DNA of 64,000 nucleotides from Chitinophagaceae bacterium (GTDB lineage: Bacteria > Bacteroidota > Bacteroidia > Chitinophagales > Chitinophagaceae), in the NCBI GenBank assembly GCA_019638595.1, contig JAHBTJ010000010.1:186001-250000 (forward strand), read 5' to 3'. The notes under the pieces are model-generated. The model was not told where the DNA came from. It ran no database searches and saw nothing but the letters and a program-made list of their open reading frames with translations. Positions 43,137 to 52,243 of the stretch are shown here, piece by piece. A program made the translations under genes and the position numbers. Every line of letters starts with the position of its first letter. Positions within the stretch are counted from its first letter, which is position 1.

Positions 43137-43859
43137 TTAATGATATAATATCGCGTAAAGCAATAACGCAGATACGGCTCCTGCGCCGGTATTAATGAAA
43201 TTTACCGCATTGTTGCTTAAAAGCTTCCTGTTTTCCAGTGTTGTGCCGAGTACGGAATCTGTAATATTGCCGATCGTTCCCGCGATCGTTATAATGATGA
43301 TATGAACGGGTATCCATTGGGTTGTTGACAGGTAGGCGACCGCGATCACCAATGCTGCTGCAATTCCCGCTAAGGTACCTTCCCGGCTGATCGCTCCGTT
43401 TGCGCCGCGCGAAGTTTGTTTAAAAGAAAGAATATCATAAAATTTACGTCCGTAAATATTGCCCATTTCCGATGATACCGTATCCGCTGCCGCGGCGGCA
43501 AAGCTTCCCGCGATCATTAAAATCCCCTTGTTTAATTCAACCTGTTTGAAAAGTATCAGCAGAGATATGATTACAGCTACACCACTGTTGGCTATAACCT
43601 GCCCCGCTGTTCTTTCGCCTTTGCTGTTATCTGTAAATCCCTGTGCCTGCTTGGCGTTCCAGCGGTGGGCGGTGGCGGCTACACCCATTAAAAAGAAAAC
43701 GGTGAGTAATATAATACCCGTAATACCGGTGGCAACAAATAAAATCCATGCCCCCACACCACCTGTTATAGCGGCGCCAAATGTAAGCTTGTGCTTTTGT
43801 ACACTCAGCGTTATGCCTAATACAATTATAAAGAAGATAATATAGTAGGACAAGATCAT
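43137..43859 (-). CDS. DUF92 family integral membrane protein
   Basis: A 240-residue protein with about six membrane helices, matching DUF92 (TMEM19/VTE6-like). Visible family stretches are KLTFGAAITGGVGAWILF, GSFAAAAADTVSSEMGNIYGRK (the family core, with polar residues in a helix), SREGTLAGIAAALVIA and GTIGNITDSVLGTTLE. Plant VTE6 is a phytyl-phosphate kinase using CTP; bacterial members are mostly uncharacterised and may act on prenyl phosphates or lipids. A perfect -7 box lies 20 bases upstream of the ATG. It has no operon partner. Confidence 0.87.
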   Translation of the reverse strand: MILSYYIIFFIIVLGITLSVQKHKLTFGAAITGGVGAWILFVATGITGIILLTVFFLMGVAATAHRWNAKQAQGFTDNSKGERTAGQVIANSGVAVIISLLILFKQVELNKGILMIAGSFAAAAADTVSSEMGNIYGRKFYDILSFKQTSRGANGAISREGTLAGIAAALVIAVAYLSTTQWIPVHIIIITIAGTIGNITDSVLGTTLENRKLLSNNAVNFINTGAGAVSALLLYAILYH

Positions 43860-43878
43860 TGCCGGGATTTATAATCTT

Positions 43879-43886
43879 CAAATATA
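43879..43886 (-). promoter_or_regulatory. -7 box for the DUF92 gene
   Basis: TATATTTG on the minus strand, an exact TAnnTTTG, 19 bases before the ATG. No clear -33 element. Confidence 0.5.
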
Positions 43887-44065
43887 TTCCATATAAAATG
43901 CTTTTTTGTTTAGCGGATGTTTCCGATCTTCATATGTTTTTAAAAATATATATTTTAAATCCTTTTCATCATACCAGGCTAACCGGCATTGCTAAGGCTA
44001 TGTGTAGGGAGTAAACAAACGCAACTATTGGTAAATAGCTTTCAAGGCTTGCTTATAATGATCAA

Positions 44066-44083
44066 CGCCTTTGATGAAAGGCG
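44066..44083. promoter_or_regulatory. Small hairpin before the histidine kinase start
   Basis: CGCCTTT, loop GATG, AAAGGCG, with a perfect 7-base stem, 18 bases upstream of the kinase ATG. It could influence ribosome access or be an operator. Confidence 0.4.
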
Positions 44084-44101
44084 ATCCTGAGTGTTCTGTC
44101 T

Positions 44102-46792
44102 ATGATATCATCCGCAAATATAACATTGCAGAAAAAGCTGCATACATGGTCTTTTTGGCTGATCGCTGTAATATGTATCATTTCAGTGCTCGGGTTCACC
44201 GCATGGCTAACCGGTAAAATGCCTCAGAGAGGGGATGATGCTTCTGCGTTTACAATTTACCCGCTCGTTTCTTTTTATCTTCTGCTCATATCTTCCGCAT
44301 TATATCTTCTTTCATTACCCCAAAAGCAATACACGGTTACAGGATATATTATTGCAGGCTTTGTTTTAATAGCCGTTTGCTATAAGCTGGGGGCAGTATT
44401 TTTTAAATGGAACGATTTTACGGATAAGTTTTTACTGAAAAAGGTAAACATTACTTTTCCCGAATCGTTTACTCATATTTCGCCGGCTGTTCTGGTTGCA
44501 TTTCTACTGGCAGCCCTCGGTTTATTGTTACAGCCTGTTTTGCAAAATCGTTCAATGATTTTTGTACGCACGGCAGCCGTTGCGCTGCTTGTTTGGTGCC
44601 TGCTTATATTACCGGGTAATGTATACGGAATTGAAAGCAGCTACATGCTTGCATTTTTAATGCCGGAAACAGCATTAACGATATTGTTGTTTATGTTACT
44701 GGCGGTGTCGTTATTTTTTTTTAATACAGGAGCGTTGTTGGATGGAGCTGTTGAAGGAAGGGTGTCTGCCGGTACATTCATCCGTGTGCTGGTTATAGTA
44801 CTGTCGTTGCTGGCATTTGCTGTTTTAACAGGGTATGCCAATCCGGGATATGGATTTATTTATTTTTTTATATCCGTTATATCAATGCTGGCAGCGGTGC
44901 TGGTATATCATTCATCTTTTACCAACAGGCAGGGCGGGCAAATCCCCGGCGGTGAAGTCCCGGTATCCCACACGTTGCAATTACAAACATTTAATGCATC
45001 CCTGGAAAATGAGGTAAGAGAAAAAACAAGGGAATTGACCGATATATTTGAACGGGTTACCGATGGTTTTGCTGCCCTGGATAAGAACTGTTTGTTCACC
45101 TATGTAAACCGGAGAGCCTGCCAGATGTTTCAGCGTGAGCAGGAGGATCTGTTAGGAAAATGCGTGTGGGATATTTTTCCCGAAGCGGTGGGTTCGGCTA
45201 CCTATTGTGCGCTGCATAATGCAATGCATACACAAAAACATATGCAAAGCGTGGATATGTATGGCGTTCTGGGCTTATGGCTGGAATATAATATCTATCC
45301 TTCTGTAAACGGGGTTTCTGTTTTTTTTAAGGATATTACCATTCAAAAGAAAAAGGATAAAGAGGTGGCCGAAGCCCGGGCCCTGGCGGATAAGCTTATT
45401 GATAGTTTACCTGGTGTATTTTATTTCTATGATATCAATGGAAAATTTATACGCTGGAACAGGCAGTTGGAAGAGGTAACAGGCTATAGCGCCGATGAAA
45501 TAGCGCATATGCATCCCACCCGGTTTTTCCCGGCTGATGAAAAGGAAGATATCTCGGATATGATCACTGCTGTATTTGAAAAGGGCTGGGGCGATGCTGA
45601 AGCTGATTTTTTGAGTAAAACCGGGTTACGTTCTTCCTACTATTTTAAAGCTGTGCTCATAGAGTACAATGGTAATCCATGCATGCTGGGGAGCGGAATT
45701 GATATTACCGAAAGAAAAAAAGCCGAAGAGAGAGTAAGGCAATCGGAACAGAAGTATAAGCTGTTGTTTGAAAAGAATCCGCAACCGATGTGGATATTTG
45801 ATATGCTTAAAAGTAAAGTGATAGATGTGAACAACGCCTGCCTGCAGCAGTATGGATATACCCGCGGAGAGTTTTTATCGCTGGATATAAACGACCTTCT
45901 TTTTCCCCAGGAACTCTCCAGGATGCAAGCCGAAGTGGATGCTAATTTCAGGGAACTGTACCATACCGGTGTGTGGCGCCACCAGAATAAGGAAGGCAAC
46001 CTGATTTATGCCGACATTATTGTACATGATATTTATTACCAGGGTATGCCGGCAAGGCTGGTGCTGGCAACGAATGTAACAGAGCAATACCTGGCTGAGG
46101 AGAAGCTGAAGCGGTCTTACGATGAAATCAGGGAATTGACTGAATACCTGCAGAAGGTGAGAGAAGAAGAGCGGATGCGAATATCGCGGGAAATTCATGA
46201 TGAGCTTGGGCAACTGCTCACGGTATTAAAAATTGACATTTCATGGATCAGTAAACGTGTACCGGGTAATGATATCCAGGTAAAGAAAAAGATATCTGAG
46301 GCGCTGGATATGGTGGATATTACGGTTAAAACAGTGCGTCGTATTGCGTCTGAGCTGCGTCCGGCGCTGCTTGATGATCTTGGTTTGCGGGCCGCTATGT
46401 TATGGCATATCCGCGAATTTGAAAATCGTTCGGGTGTGCGTACCGAGGCGGAACTGACCAGCGAAGAGCTGTTTTTATCTGATGAACGTAAAACAGGGTT
46501 ATACCGTATTCTCCAGGAATCTCTTACCAATGTAGCAAGGCACGCGGAGTCCAAAAAAGTATGTATTGCCATGGATGTGAAAGATGCCGGGTTAACGCTT
46601 ACTATTTCTGATGATGGTAAGGGATTTGATCCTGCAAAACGCGAACAGAAAACCCTGGGTTTGCTGGGCATGAAGGAGCGGGCCCAGGGGATGGGGGGAG
46701 CATACAGCATATACAGCAAACCTGGTGAAGGCACCACCGTAACTGTTGTATTGCCCATAACCGGCGAAGACATGCACGGCATACTACGATAA
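44102..46792 (+). CDS. Membrane PAS-domain sensor histidine kinase (HisKA_3 / NarL type)
   Basis: An 896-residue sensor kinase. About eight membrane helices fill residues 15-280, then a short coiled linker (LENEVREKTRELTDIFERV), three PAS domains (about 310-420, 430-545 and 560-670; the later two begin SLPGVFYFYDINGKFIRWN and FEKNPQPMWIFDMLKS), a HisKA_3 dimerisation helix with the phospho-acceptor His699 in REIHDELGQLL, and a HATPase_c domain (N box ESLTNVARHAESKK, G boxes DDGKGFDP and GLLGMKERAQ). Such kinases normally phosphorylate a LuxR/NarL-type response regulator, but none is next to it, so the partner is elsewhere. The ligand is unknown; PAS domains suggest a small molecule or redox cue. 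Confidence 0.92.
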   Translation: MISSANITLQKKLHTWSFWLIAVICIISVLGFTAWLTGKMPQRGDDASAFTIYPLVSFYLLLISSALYLLSLPQKQYTVTGYIIAGFVLIAVCYKLGAVFFKWNDFTDKFLLKKVNITFPESFTHISPAVLVAFLLAALGLLLQPVLQNRSMIFVRTAAVALLVWCLLILPGNVYGIESSYMLAFLMPETALTILLFMLLAVSLFFFNTGALLDGAVEGRVSAGTFIRVLVIVLSLLAFAVLTGYANPGYGFIYFFISVISMLAAVLVYHSSFTNRQGGQIPGGEVPVSHTLQLQTFNASLENEVREKTRELTDIFERVTDGFAALDKNCLFTYVNRRACQMFQREQEDLLGKCVWDIFPEAVGSATYCALHNAMHTQKHMQSVDMYGVLGLWLEYNIYPSVNGVSVFFKDITIQKKKDKEVAEARALADKLIDSLPGVFYFYDINGKFIRWNRQLEEVTGYSADEIAHMHPTRFFPADEKEDISDMITAVFEKGWGDAEADFLSKTGLRSSYYFKAVLIEYNGNPCMLGSGIDITERKKAEERVRQSEQKYKLLFEKNPQPMWIFDMLKSKVIDVNNACLQQYGYTRGEFLSLDINDLLFPQELSRMQAEVDANFRELYHTGVWRHQNKEGNLIYADIIVHDIYYQGMPARLVLATNVTEQYLAEEKLKRSYDEIRELTEYLQKVREEERMRISREIHDELGQLLTVLKIDISWISKRVPGNDIQVKKKISEALDMVDITVKTVRRIASELRPALLDDLGLRAAMLWHIREFENRSGVRTEAELTSEELFLSDERKTGLYRILQESLTNVARHAESKKVCIAMDVKDAGLTLTISDDGKGFDPAKREQKTLGLLGMKERAQGMGGAYSIYSKPGEGTTVTVVLPITGEDMHGILR

Positions 46793-46831
46793 CGTTTTTT
46801 TCGTTTTAAGGTATCCAGCAAAAATCCAGGT

Positions 46832-47869
46832 ATGAAAAATCTTATCTTTTTTATAGCAGTAGTTATTGGTTTTTCCTCGTGCGCCTCTACAGGACTGGTT
46901 CATATCAGTGTAATTGAGCCGGCGCCGGTAACATTATCCTCGCATATTAAGCAGGTAGGTGTGATCAACCGCAGCGAAACCGACCCCAGGTACAAGGCAG
47001 TGGATGTGGTAGATAAAGTTTTTTCGCTGGAAGGAGCGGTGCTTGATAAAGAAGGGGCTGCCGCGAGTGCTGAAGGGCTTACCGCTACCTTGTTGAAAAA
47101 CGACCGGTTTACTGCCGTAAGATCAATTGACGCAAGGGGAATATATTCAACGGCGCCCGGCGTATTGCCCTCTCCTATGAGCTGGAATGAAGTGGAACGG
47201 CTTTGTAAAGCCAATCGTATAGACGCGTTATTCGCACTTGAGTTATTTGATACGGATTCAAAGATAGCATACAGCGTTGACACGGTAAAGGTGAATACCC
47301 CGCTGGGCAAAGTGCCGGCAATAGAGCATACTGCCGCTATGAATACGCTTGTAAAAACCGGCTGGCGCATATATGATCCTGTTAATAAAATTATCCTGGA
47401 CGAAATTTCGCTTTCCAATCATTTGAATTTTTATGGAAAAGGAATAAACCCTGCCGCCGCGGTTGCCGCGTTATTGTTGCGTAAGGATGCCGTAAAAGAA
47501 ACGGGAACAAAAGCGGGAGAAGAGTATGCTATGCGAATCCTGCCTTATCGTACAAGGGTAACACGCAATTATTATGTAAAGGGAACCGACCAGTTCAAAG
47601 TAGCCAAACGAAAAGCCCAAACCGGTAACTGGGACGGAGCGGCTGAGCTTTGGCAAAAAGAAACACAAAACCACGATGCTAAAGTAGCAGGCAGGGCATG
47701 TTATAATATGGCGATCATCAGCGAAATAAACGGAGAGCTGAACCAGGCGGTAACCTGGGCGCAAAAGGCGTATGAAAACTATAATAACAAGCTGGCATTG
47801 CAGTATGTTAAAATACTTGAAAATAGAAAAGTAAAGAACGAAATACTCAACGACCAGGTAAAGCGGTAA
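46832..47869 (+). CDS. DUF6340 family lipoprotein
   Basis: A 345-residue lipoprotein of the DUF6340 type, function unknown. The lipobox is FSSC near residue 17. The family core is visible in ISVIEPAPVTLSSHIKQVGVINRS near 26, followed by GLTATLLKNDRFTAVR, WNEVERLCKANRIDALFALELFDTDSKI near 120 and RNYYVKGTDQFKVAKRKAQTGNWDGAAELWQKE near 245. The last 100 residues look like TPR helices (ACYNMAIISEINGELNQAVTWAQKAYENY). Members occur through Bacteroidota, often near envelope genes; binding of another envelope protein is plausible but unproven. It starts 39 bases after the kinase stop, so the two may be co-transcribed. A repeat tract follows. Confidence 0.75.
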   Translation: MKNLIFFIAVVIGFSSCASTGLVHISVIEPAPVTLSSHIKQVGVINRSETDPRYKAVDVVDKVFSLEGAVLDKEGAAASAEGLTATLLKNDRFTAVRSIDARGIYSTAPGVLPSPMSWNEVERLCKANRIDALFALELFDTDSKIAYSVDTVKVNTPLGKVPAIEHTAAMNTLVKTGWRIYDPVNKIILDEISLSNHLNFYGKGINPAAAVAALLLRKDAVKETGTKAGEEYAMRILPYRTRVTRNYYVKGTDQFKVAKRKAQTGNWDGAAELWQKETQNHDAKVAGRACYNMAIISEINGELNQAVTWAQKAYENYNNKLALQYVKILENRKVKNEILNDQVKR

Positions 47870-47880
47870 CGCTATTCAGG

Positions 47881-48020
47881 TTCGTGGTTTATAGTTTCGG
47901 GTTTGAGGTTTCTAGTTACAGGTTACAAGTTCCAGGTTACAAGTCTTCATCTGACAGCTCAAAGCTGATAGCTACTTTATTAAACAACCACAAACAATAA
48001 ACTGCAAACCCAAAACACAA
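47881..48020. repeat. Degenerate intergenic repeat tract, copy 3
   Basis: The words GTGGTTTATAGTTTCGGGTT, GGTTACAAGTTCCAGGTTAC and AGCTGATAGC are followed by ACCACAAACAATAAACTGCA, which is close to the complement of the first. The same words occur at 5805-5896 and 37672-37850. The tract sits just after the DUF6340 stop and just before the truA promoter. Confidence 0.65.
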
Positions 48021-48026
48021 TTCCAT

Positions 48027-48034
48027 TAGTTTTG
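48027..48034 (+). promoter_or_regulatory. -7 box for truA
   Basis: TAGTTTTG, an exact match to TAnnTTTG, 26 bases before the truA ATG. The -33 region falls in the repeat tract and has no clear TTTG. Confidence 0.45.
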
Positions 48035-48060
48035 CCGGGTATAGAGCAAACAATCTTTAC

Positions 48061-48786
48061 ATGCCCAGGTATTTTATTGAAGTAGCTTATAAAGGAACAG
48101 CATATGCCGGTTTCCAGGTGCAGGAAAATGCAGTTACTATACAGTCGGAATTACAAAAGGCGCTTGCCATTTTTTTCAGGCAGCCTGTTCCTTTAACCGG
48201 GTCATCGCGCACCGATGCCGGTGTGCACGCGTTACAGAATTTTTTTCATTTTGATTTAGAAGGCGATATTCCCGCGAAAGTGATCTATAACATCAATGCG
48301 ATCTTACCCCCGGATATTGCCGTAAAAAATATTGTTCCCGTAAGCAACGATGCTCATTGCCGCTTTGATGCCGTTAGCAGGGAATACAGATATTTTGTTT
48401 ATCATACAAAAAATCCTTTTTTACCCGACCGGTCTTATTTCTTTCCCTACCCGCTCAATAAAGAAAAATTGCAGGAGGCAGCGGCAGTGATAAAGGAATA
48501 TACCGACTTTACCAGTTTTTCAAAACGAAATACCCAGGTAAAAACATTTAACTGCTCAATTATGGAAAGCGAATGGCAGCAGGACGAAAACGGGCTGGTA
48601 TATAATGTAAAGTCTAACAGGTTTTTGCGTGGAATGGTGAGGGGGCTAACGGGTACCATGCTGCAGGTAGGCCGCGGTAAAATAGACATTCCCGCTTTTA
48701 GAACGATCATTGAAAAGCGCGATTGCACGCTTGCTGATTTTGCCGTGCCCGCGCATGGCTTGTTTTTATGCAGGGTGAATTATTGA
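48061..48786 (+). CDS. truA: tRNA pseudouridine(38-40) synthase
   Basis: A 241-residue cytoplasmic enzyme that makes pseudouridine at positions 38-40 of tRNA anticodon stem-loops. The TruA signature is intact: RYFIEVAYKGTAYAGFQVQ at the start, the catalytic Asp in GSSRTDAGVHAL near residue 53, YRYFVYHTKNPF near 110, and RFLRGMVRGLTGTMLQVGRGK near 190. Length is normal. The ATG at 48061 has a Bacteroidota -7 box 26 bases upstream. It is a housekeeping gene between accessory regions, transcribed alone. Confidence 0.96.
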   Translation: MPRYFIEVAYKGTAYAGFQVQENAVTIQSELQKALAIFFRQPVPLTGSSRTDAGVHALQNFFHFDLEGDIPAKVIYNINAILPPDIAVKNIVPVSNDAHCRFDAVSREYRYFVYHTKNPFLPDRSYFFPYPLNKEKLQEAAAVIKEYTDFTSFSKRNTQVKTFNCSIMESEWQQDENGLVYNVKSNRFLRGMVRGLTGTMLQVGRGKIDIPAFRTIIEKRDCTLADFAVPAHGLFLCRVNY

Positions 48787-48980
48787 ATATGCATCGTTTC
48801 CCGGAACCTGAAGTGTGCCGGTATAACGGCAAAAAAAATAGTAGACAATTAAGACATACATAAGGACTACTCACACAAAATATTTTTTTAGAGCGATTAA
48901 TAAAAAGTTATTTCCCTAATTTTAAGCCTGTTGTTCGCTTTTCATAACCCTTTCATCCATCGTTCACCTGTATCAATATT

Positions 48981-49541
48981 ATGCCGTTAAAGGATACCAT
49001 ATTGCTTAATGAGAAAGCATATTTTGTCCGTATCTCCCGGGGAGACGAGGCTGCATTTTCTGAAATGTTTTATTGTTATTTACCACGGCTTTATTCTTTT
49101 ATAAAAAAAATGACCAGATCGGCCGAAATAGCGGAAGAGCTGGTGCAGGAGGTATTTTTATCGCTCTGGATGAATCGGGAAAAGCTGGCCGAGATTGAAA
49201 GTTGTTCTTCTTATATTTTTACCATTGCAGCGAATAAAACTTTTAACTATCTGAAATCGAAAGCAATTCATGAAAAATACCTGGATACTATGGCCGGGAA
49301 CAATGGCGGCAGTGATAACAATACTATGGAGACGATTGATTTTCATGAAAGCCAGTATCTCGTTAATAAACTGGTAAACCAATTGCCTTTTCAGAAGAAA
49401 GTGATCTATAAGCTGACAAGAGATAAGGGAATGAGTCATGATGAAGTGGCTGTACAATTAGGTATTTCAAAGAATACCGTGAAGAATCACCTGGTAGAAA
49501 CGCTGAGATTTTTAAAAAAAACGCTGCAACTAAATGATTAA
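48981..49541 (+). CDS. ECF RNA polymerase sigma-70 factor (FecI-like), PUL2
   Basis: A 186-residue ECF sigma factor. Region 2 covers about 20-90 (DEAAFSEMFYCYLPRLYSF, IAEELVQEVFLSLWMNREKL), region 4 about 125-180 (LPFQKKVIYKLTRDKGMSHDEVAVQLGISKNTVKNHLVETLRF). It would activate PUL2 when freed from its FecR. It overlaps the next gene, an Asp-box propeller, by 8 bases, which suggests translational coupling; the expected FecR comes only after that gene. A weak -7 box, TAATTTTA (48917-48924), lies upstream, along with an AT-rich AAAATATTTTTTT run. Confidence 0.92.
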   Translation: MPLKDTILLNEKAYFVRISRGDEAAFSEMFYCYLPRLYSFIKKMTRSAEIAEELVQEVFLSLWMNREKLAEIESCSSYIFTIAANKTFNYLKSKAIHEKYLDTMAGNNGGSDNNTMETIDFHESQYLVNKLVNQLPFQKKVIYKLTRDKGMSHDEVAVQLGISKNTVKNHLVETLRFLKKTLQLND

Positions 49542-50634
49542 TGGGTGGAGAACGAAAGAACTAACGGTATCCCTGCTTGCTGTATGCCTGTATTCGTGTG
49601 CCGCTTTGGCACAGCAACCCGGCAACACCCGGTTAAAAGTTGCGGCAACACCCGACTATTTCAAAAGCTGGACGATTACGGAAATCGCAAAAGGCGGCAG
49701 GATTGATGCCATCCGGCAGATTGGACCCAATACTGTACTATGCGCGGCAAGAGGGCAGAATAAAGGACGTTTATTCATTAGTCATGATAACGGCATACAC
49801 TGGGGCTTTTTGGCACAGCCTGTAACGGCAGATATTACCTGCATTGGTGAAACCGGCAGACCGGATGAATTTTATATCCTTACAGGAACAGCAGAAGTGT
49901 GGGGCACCCGGGATGGCGGTAAAACATGGCAACACCTGAAGACTTTACTGGAGAAAAATAAAAACCGGGAAGTGTACGCGGCGGCCTACGCGATTATGTA
50001 TACATCAAAAGGCAGCTTACTGGTTACCGATACCGATTCCGACGGCGGACATATTTACCGTTCTGTTGATAAAGGCATTACCTGGCAGGATCTCGGCGCT
50101 ATTTCCGAAAACGCATTGTACCGGCTTGAAAAAACCGGCAATGGCATTATTGTGAACGGGTGGCAGGGTGCAGTATACAAAAGTACGGATGATGGTATTA
50201 CCTGGCACAAAATGCAGCAGCTTTCTAACGCTGCTTTATTTGCAACGGAATATATGGGGAGGTCCGTATTGCTCCAGGCCGACCAGCCGGGCACGATTTT
50301 CCGAAGTACAAACAACGGCCGCACCTGGCTCCCGGTGGCACGCTTCCACGAATCGGCTGACGATTTTATTAATATTGATTATGGCGCCGCTTATTATGGT
50401 ACCTATACCAAAAGCAAAACAGTTTACCTTACCACCAACTACGGCAAAACATGGCTACCGGTAGATAGTGTCTTAACAGTAGCCGGCGACTGGCTGGATC
50501 ATGGTATCCGTATAAGCACGCGCGATTCCGTCATTGCTATTGCCGGAACCAATAAAGGATTTATTATCAGGAAAGCTTTTCAGAAAAAGCAATTGAAAAA
50601 GGTAGTGCGCCAGGTCAATCGCACTCTAAAATAA
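49534..50634 (+). CDS. Secreted Asp-box (BNR) beta-propeller protein between sigma factor and FecR
   Basis: A 366-residue secreted protein. The N-terminus has a signal peptide (TVSLLAVCLYSCAALAQQ; cut after ALA, or as a lipoprotein at LYSC, where Tyr is unusual). The rest is a propeller with six Asp-box motifs of the form S/T-x-D/N-x-G-x-T/H-W: SHDNGIHWGF, TRDGGKTWQHL, SVDKGITWQDL, STDDGITWHKM, STNNGRTWLPV and TTNYGKTWLPV. No sialidase arginine triad is evident, so it is not clearly an enzyme; YCF48- or photosystem-assembly-like structural propellers are the nearest match. Its place inside a sigma/anti-sigma operon, overlapping the sigma gene, suggests a sensing or regulatory role in PUL2. 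Confidence 0.75.
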   Translation: MINGWRTKELTVSLLAVCLYSCAALAQQPGNTRLKVAATPDYFKSWTITEIAKGGRIDAIRQIGPNTVLCAARGQNKGRLFISHDNGIHWGFLAQPVTADITCIGETGRPDEFYILTGTAEVWGTRDGGKTWQHLKTLLEKNKNREVYAAAYAIMYTSKGSLLVTDTDSDGGHIYRSVDKGITWQDLGAISENALYRLEKTGNGIIVNGWQGAVYKSTDDGITWHKMQQLSNAALFATEYMGRSVLLQADQPGTIFRSTNNGRTWLPVARFHESADDFINIDYGAAYYGTYTKSKTVYLTTNYGKTWLPVDSVLTVAGDWLDHGIRISTRDSVIAIAGTNKGFIIRKAFQKKQLKKVVRQVNRTLK

Positions 50635-50768
50635 AACCGGTGCGATAATTGAATTTTCCCTCACCAAAAGGCAGTGCAGTTACTGCAAAATATTTTTTCC
50701 ATAGTCATTGTATCAGGCCGCATCAGCCATTTTTTAGTAAAGCATTTTTATTTTTTTACCGGCATAGT

Positions 50769-50799
50769 CCTTTATCTAATTGAGGTTGTCAACTTATAT
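50769..50799 (+). promoter_or_regulatory. Candidate ECF promoter upstream of PUL2 fecR
   Basis: CCTTT at 50769-50773, 12 bases, TTGTC at 50786-50790, then TTATAT at 50794-50799, 29 bases before the fecR ATG. The layout matches 11538-11566. A T-rich run (50745-50757) lies just upstream. Confidence 0.45.
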
Positions 50800-50828
50800 A
50801 GAGGCCAAACGTTTCATGCAAAAATTAA

Positions 50829-52097
50829 ATGATGGGCGAATTAAAAGAGAGGCTAAAGTACCTTTTAGATCAATATGGCAACAACATTCTTACTGCAGGC
50901 GAAGCTGCGGAGCTTACGGCAATGCTTTCGGATGGTGATTGCGATCTTTTAGTGCGGCAGGTGCTGAAAGATATGCTGAAAGAGCACCGGGATACAGAGG
51001 AGCTTTCAGTGAAAGACCCGGAGCTGATGTTGCAGGGGATACTGAACAACAGGAATACTTTGCAGGAGAAGTACAATATAGAAGAGCATGAACGTAAAAC
51101 CCGGACGCCTGTTTATTCAATGCGCTCTTATAAAAGAACCAGCGGTATAAAGTGGATAGCTGCTGCGGCAGGTATGGTACTGGTTGTAACTACCCTGTAT
51201 TTGTTTTTGGGTAATGAAAAAGATAGCCTGCACCAGGTATCCGCAACAAATCAATCTTCCGTAGATCAGTTGCCGGTAAAACCCGGTGGAAATAAGGCGT
51301 ACCTTACCCTTTCTGATGGAACGGTAGTTAATCTTGACAGTATGGCAACCGGCTCTTTTACTACCCAGGGAAGCGCCAGGATCGTTAAAAGCGATAACGG
51401 TCAGTTAGAGTATGTTTTCAGCAAGGAAAAAAATCCCGTTCCGGTATATAATACGATCACTACTCCTAAAGGCGGCAAGTATAAAATTATTTTGCCGGAT
51501 GGAACCAGCGTGTGGCTGAATGCAGGATCTTCCCTGAAATTCCCCGTTGCTTTTGCCGGGAAGTCACGAAATGTATACCTGCAGGGAGAGGGATACTTTG
51601 AAGTTTCAAAAGATCCGCTGATGCCTTTTTATGTGAATGCAGGCAATTCGCGGGTGGAGGTATTGGGCACTCATTTTAATGTGAATGCCTATGAAGACGA
51701 AAATGCTGTAACAACAACATTGCTGGAAGGAAAAGTAAAAGTTGATCAGACCGGAACAGCCGGTAATACACCCGCTTCTGTTGTTTTAAGGCCTGGCGAG
51801 CAGGCAGATCTTTCTAAAAGCGGGAAGATAACAACCAGGCGCGATGTGAATACAGGCGAAGTAGTAGCATGGAAAGAAGGTTTTTTTGATTTTAAGAACA
51901 TACCCGTTCCCGATCTGATGAGGCAGATTGTACGGTGGTATGATGTGGATGTTGAATACAGGGGAGAAGTGCCCGATACTAAACTGACCGGTAAGATAAG
52001 CCGGGATGTTAACCTGGATAAGCTGATAGATATGCTGCAATATGCAGGATTGAACATGAAGGTGGAACAGAGGAAGATAATGATAGGAAATGAATAA
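50829..52097 (+). CDS. FecR-family anti-sigma factor, PUL2
   Basis: A 422-residue inner-membrane anti-sigma factor. Cytoplasmic N-domain about 1-105; membrane helix near 111-130 (IKWIAAAAGMVLVVTTLYLFLG); FecR domain about 190-300 (YNTITTPKGGKYKIILPDGTSVWLNAGSSLKFPV, GEGYFEVSKDPLMPFYV, VEVLGTHFNVNAYEDE); C-terminal DUF4974-like domain from about 345 (FDFKNIPVPDLMRQIVRWYDVDVEY). It holds the PUL2 sigma factor until the SusC STN domain signals. Two ATGs stand side by side at 50829 and 50832; either could be used. A candidate ECF promoter lies just upstream, so it can be transcribed apart from the sigma gene. Confidence 0.92.
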   Translation: MMGELKERLKYLLDQYGNNILTAGEAAELTAMLSDGDCDLLVRQVLKDMLKEHRDTEELSVKDPELMLQGILNNRNTLQEKYNIEEHERKTRTPVYSMRSYKRTSGIKWIAAAAGMVLVVTTLYLFLGNEKDSLHQVSATNQSSVDQLPVKPGGNKAYLTLSDGTVVNLDSMATGSFTTQGSARIVKSDNGQLEYVFSKEKNPVPVYNTITTPKGGKYKIILPDGTSVWLNAGSSLKFPVAFAGKSRNVYLQGEGYFEVSKDPLMPFYVNAGNSRVEVLGTHFNVNAYEDENAVTTTLLEGKVKVDQTGTAGNTPASVVLRPGEQADLSKSGKITTRRDVNTGEVVAWKEGFFDFKNIPVPDLMRQIVRWYDVDVEYRGEVPDTKLTGKISRDVNLDKLIDMLQYAGLNMKVEQRKIMIGNE

Positions 52098-52210
52098 GCA
52101 GCGGTGTGGTATCAGGATACGCTACAGTTAGCGCAGCCGTTCCTGTATTGCGGGCAGTAAGTAACAACTAAAAAAGTTGCAGCCGTAACAAGTAGGTAAA
52201 TGCTATAAAC

Positions 52211-52243
52211 AAAAAAACGGGTCACGATGGCAGTCGCGGCCCG
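52211..52243 (-). terminator. Minus-strand intrinsic terminator in the PUL2 fecR-susC gap
   Basis: Minus strand: CGGGCCGCGAC, loop TGCC, ATCGTGACCCG, then TTTTTTT. The stem has one internal C-A mismatch, one at the loop end and one G-U pair. On the plus strand the T-run becomes an A-run before the stem, so it ends only a minus-strand transcript. Confidence 0.65.

Noticed and set aside
48818..48842. TGCCG-GTATAA-CGGCA followed by A7 after truA
   Set aside because: The stem is only 5 bases and the A-run makes it a terminator on neither strand in a useful position.
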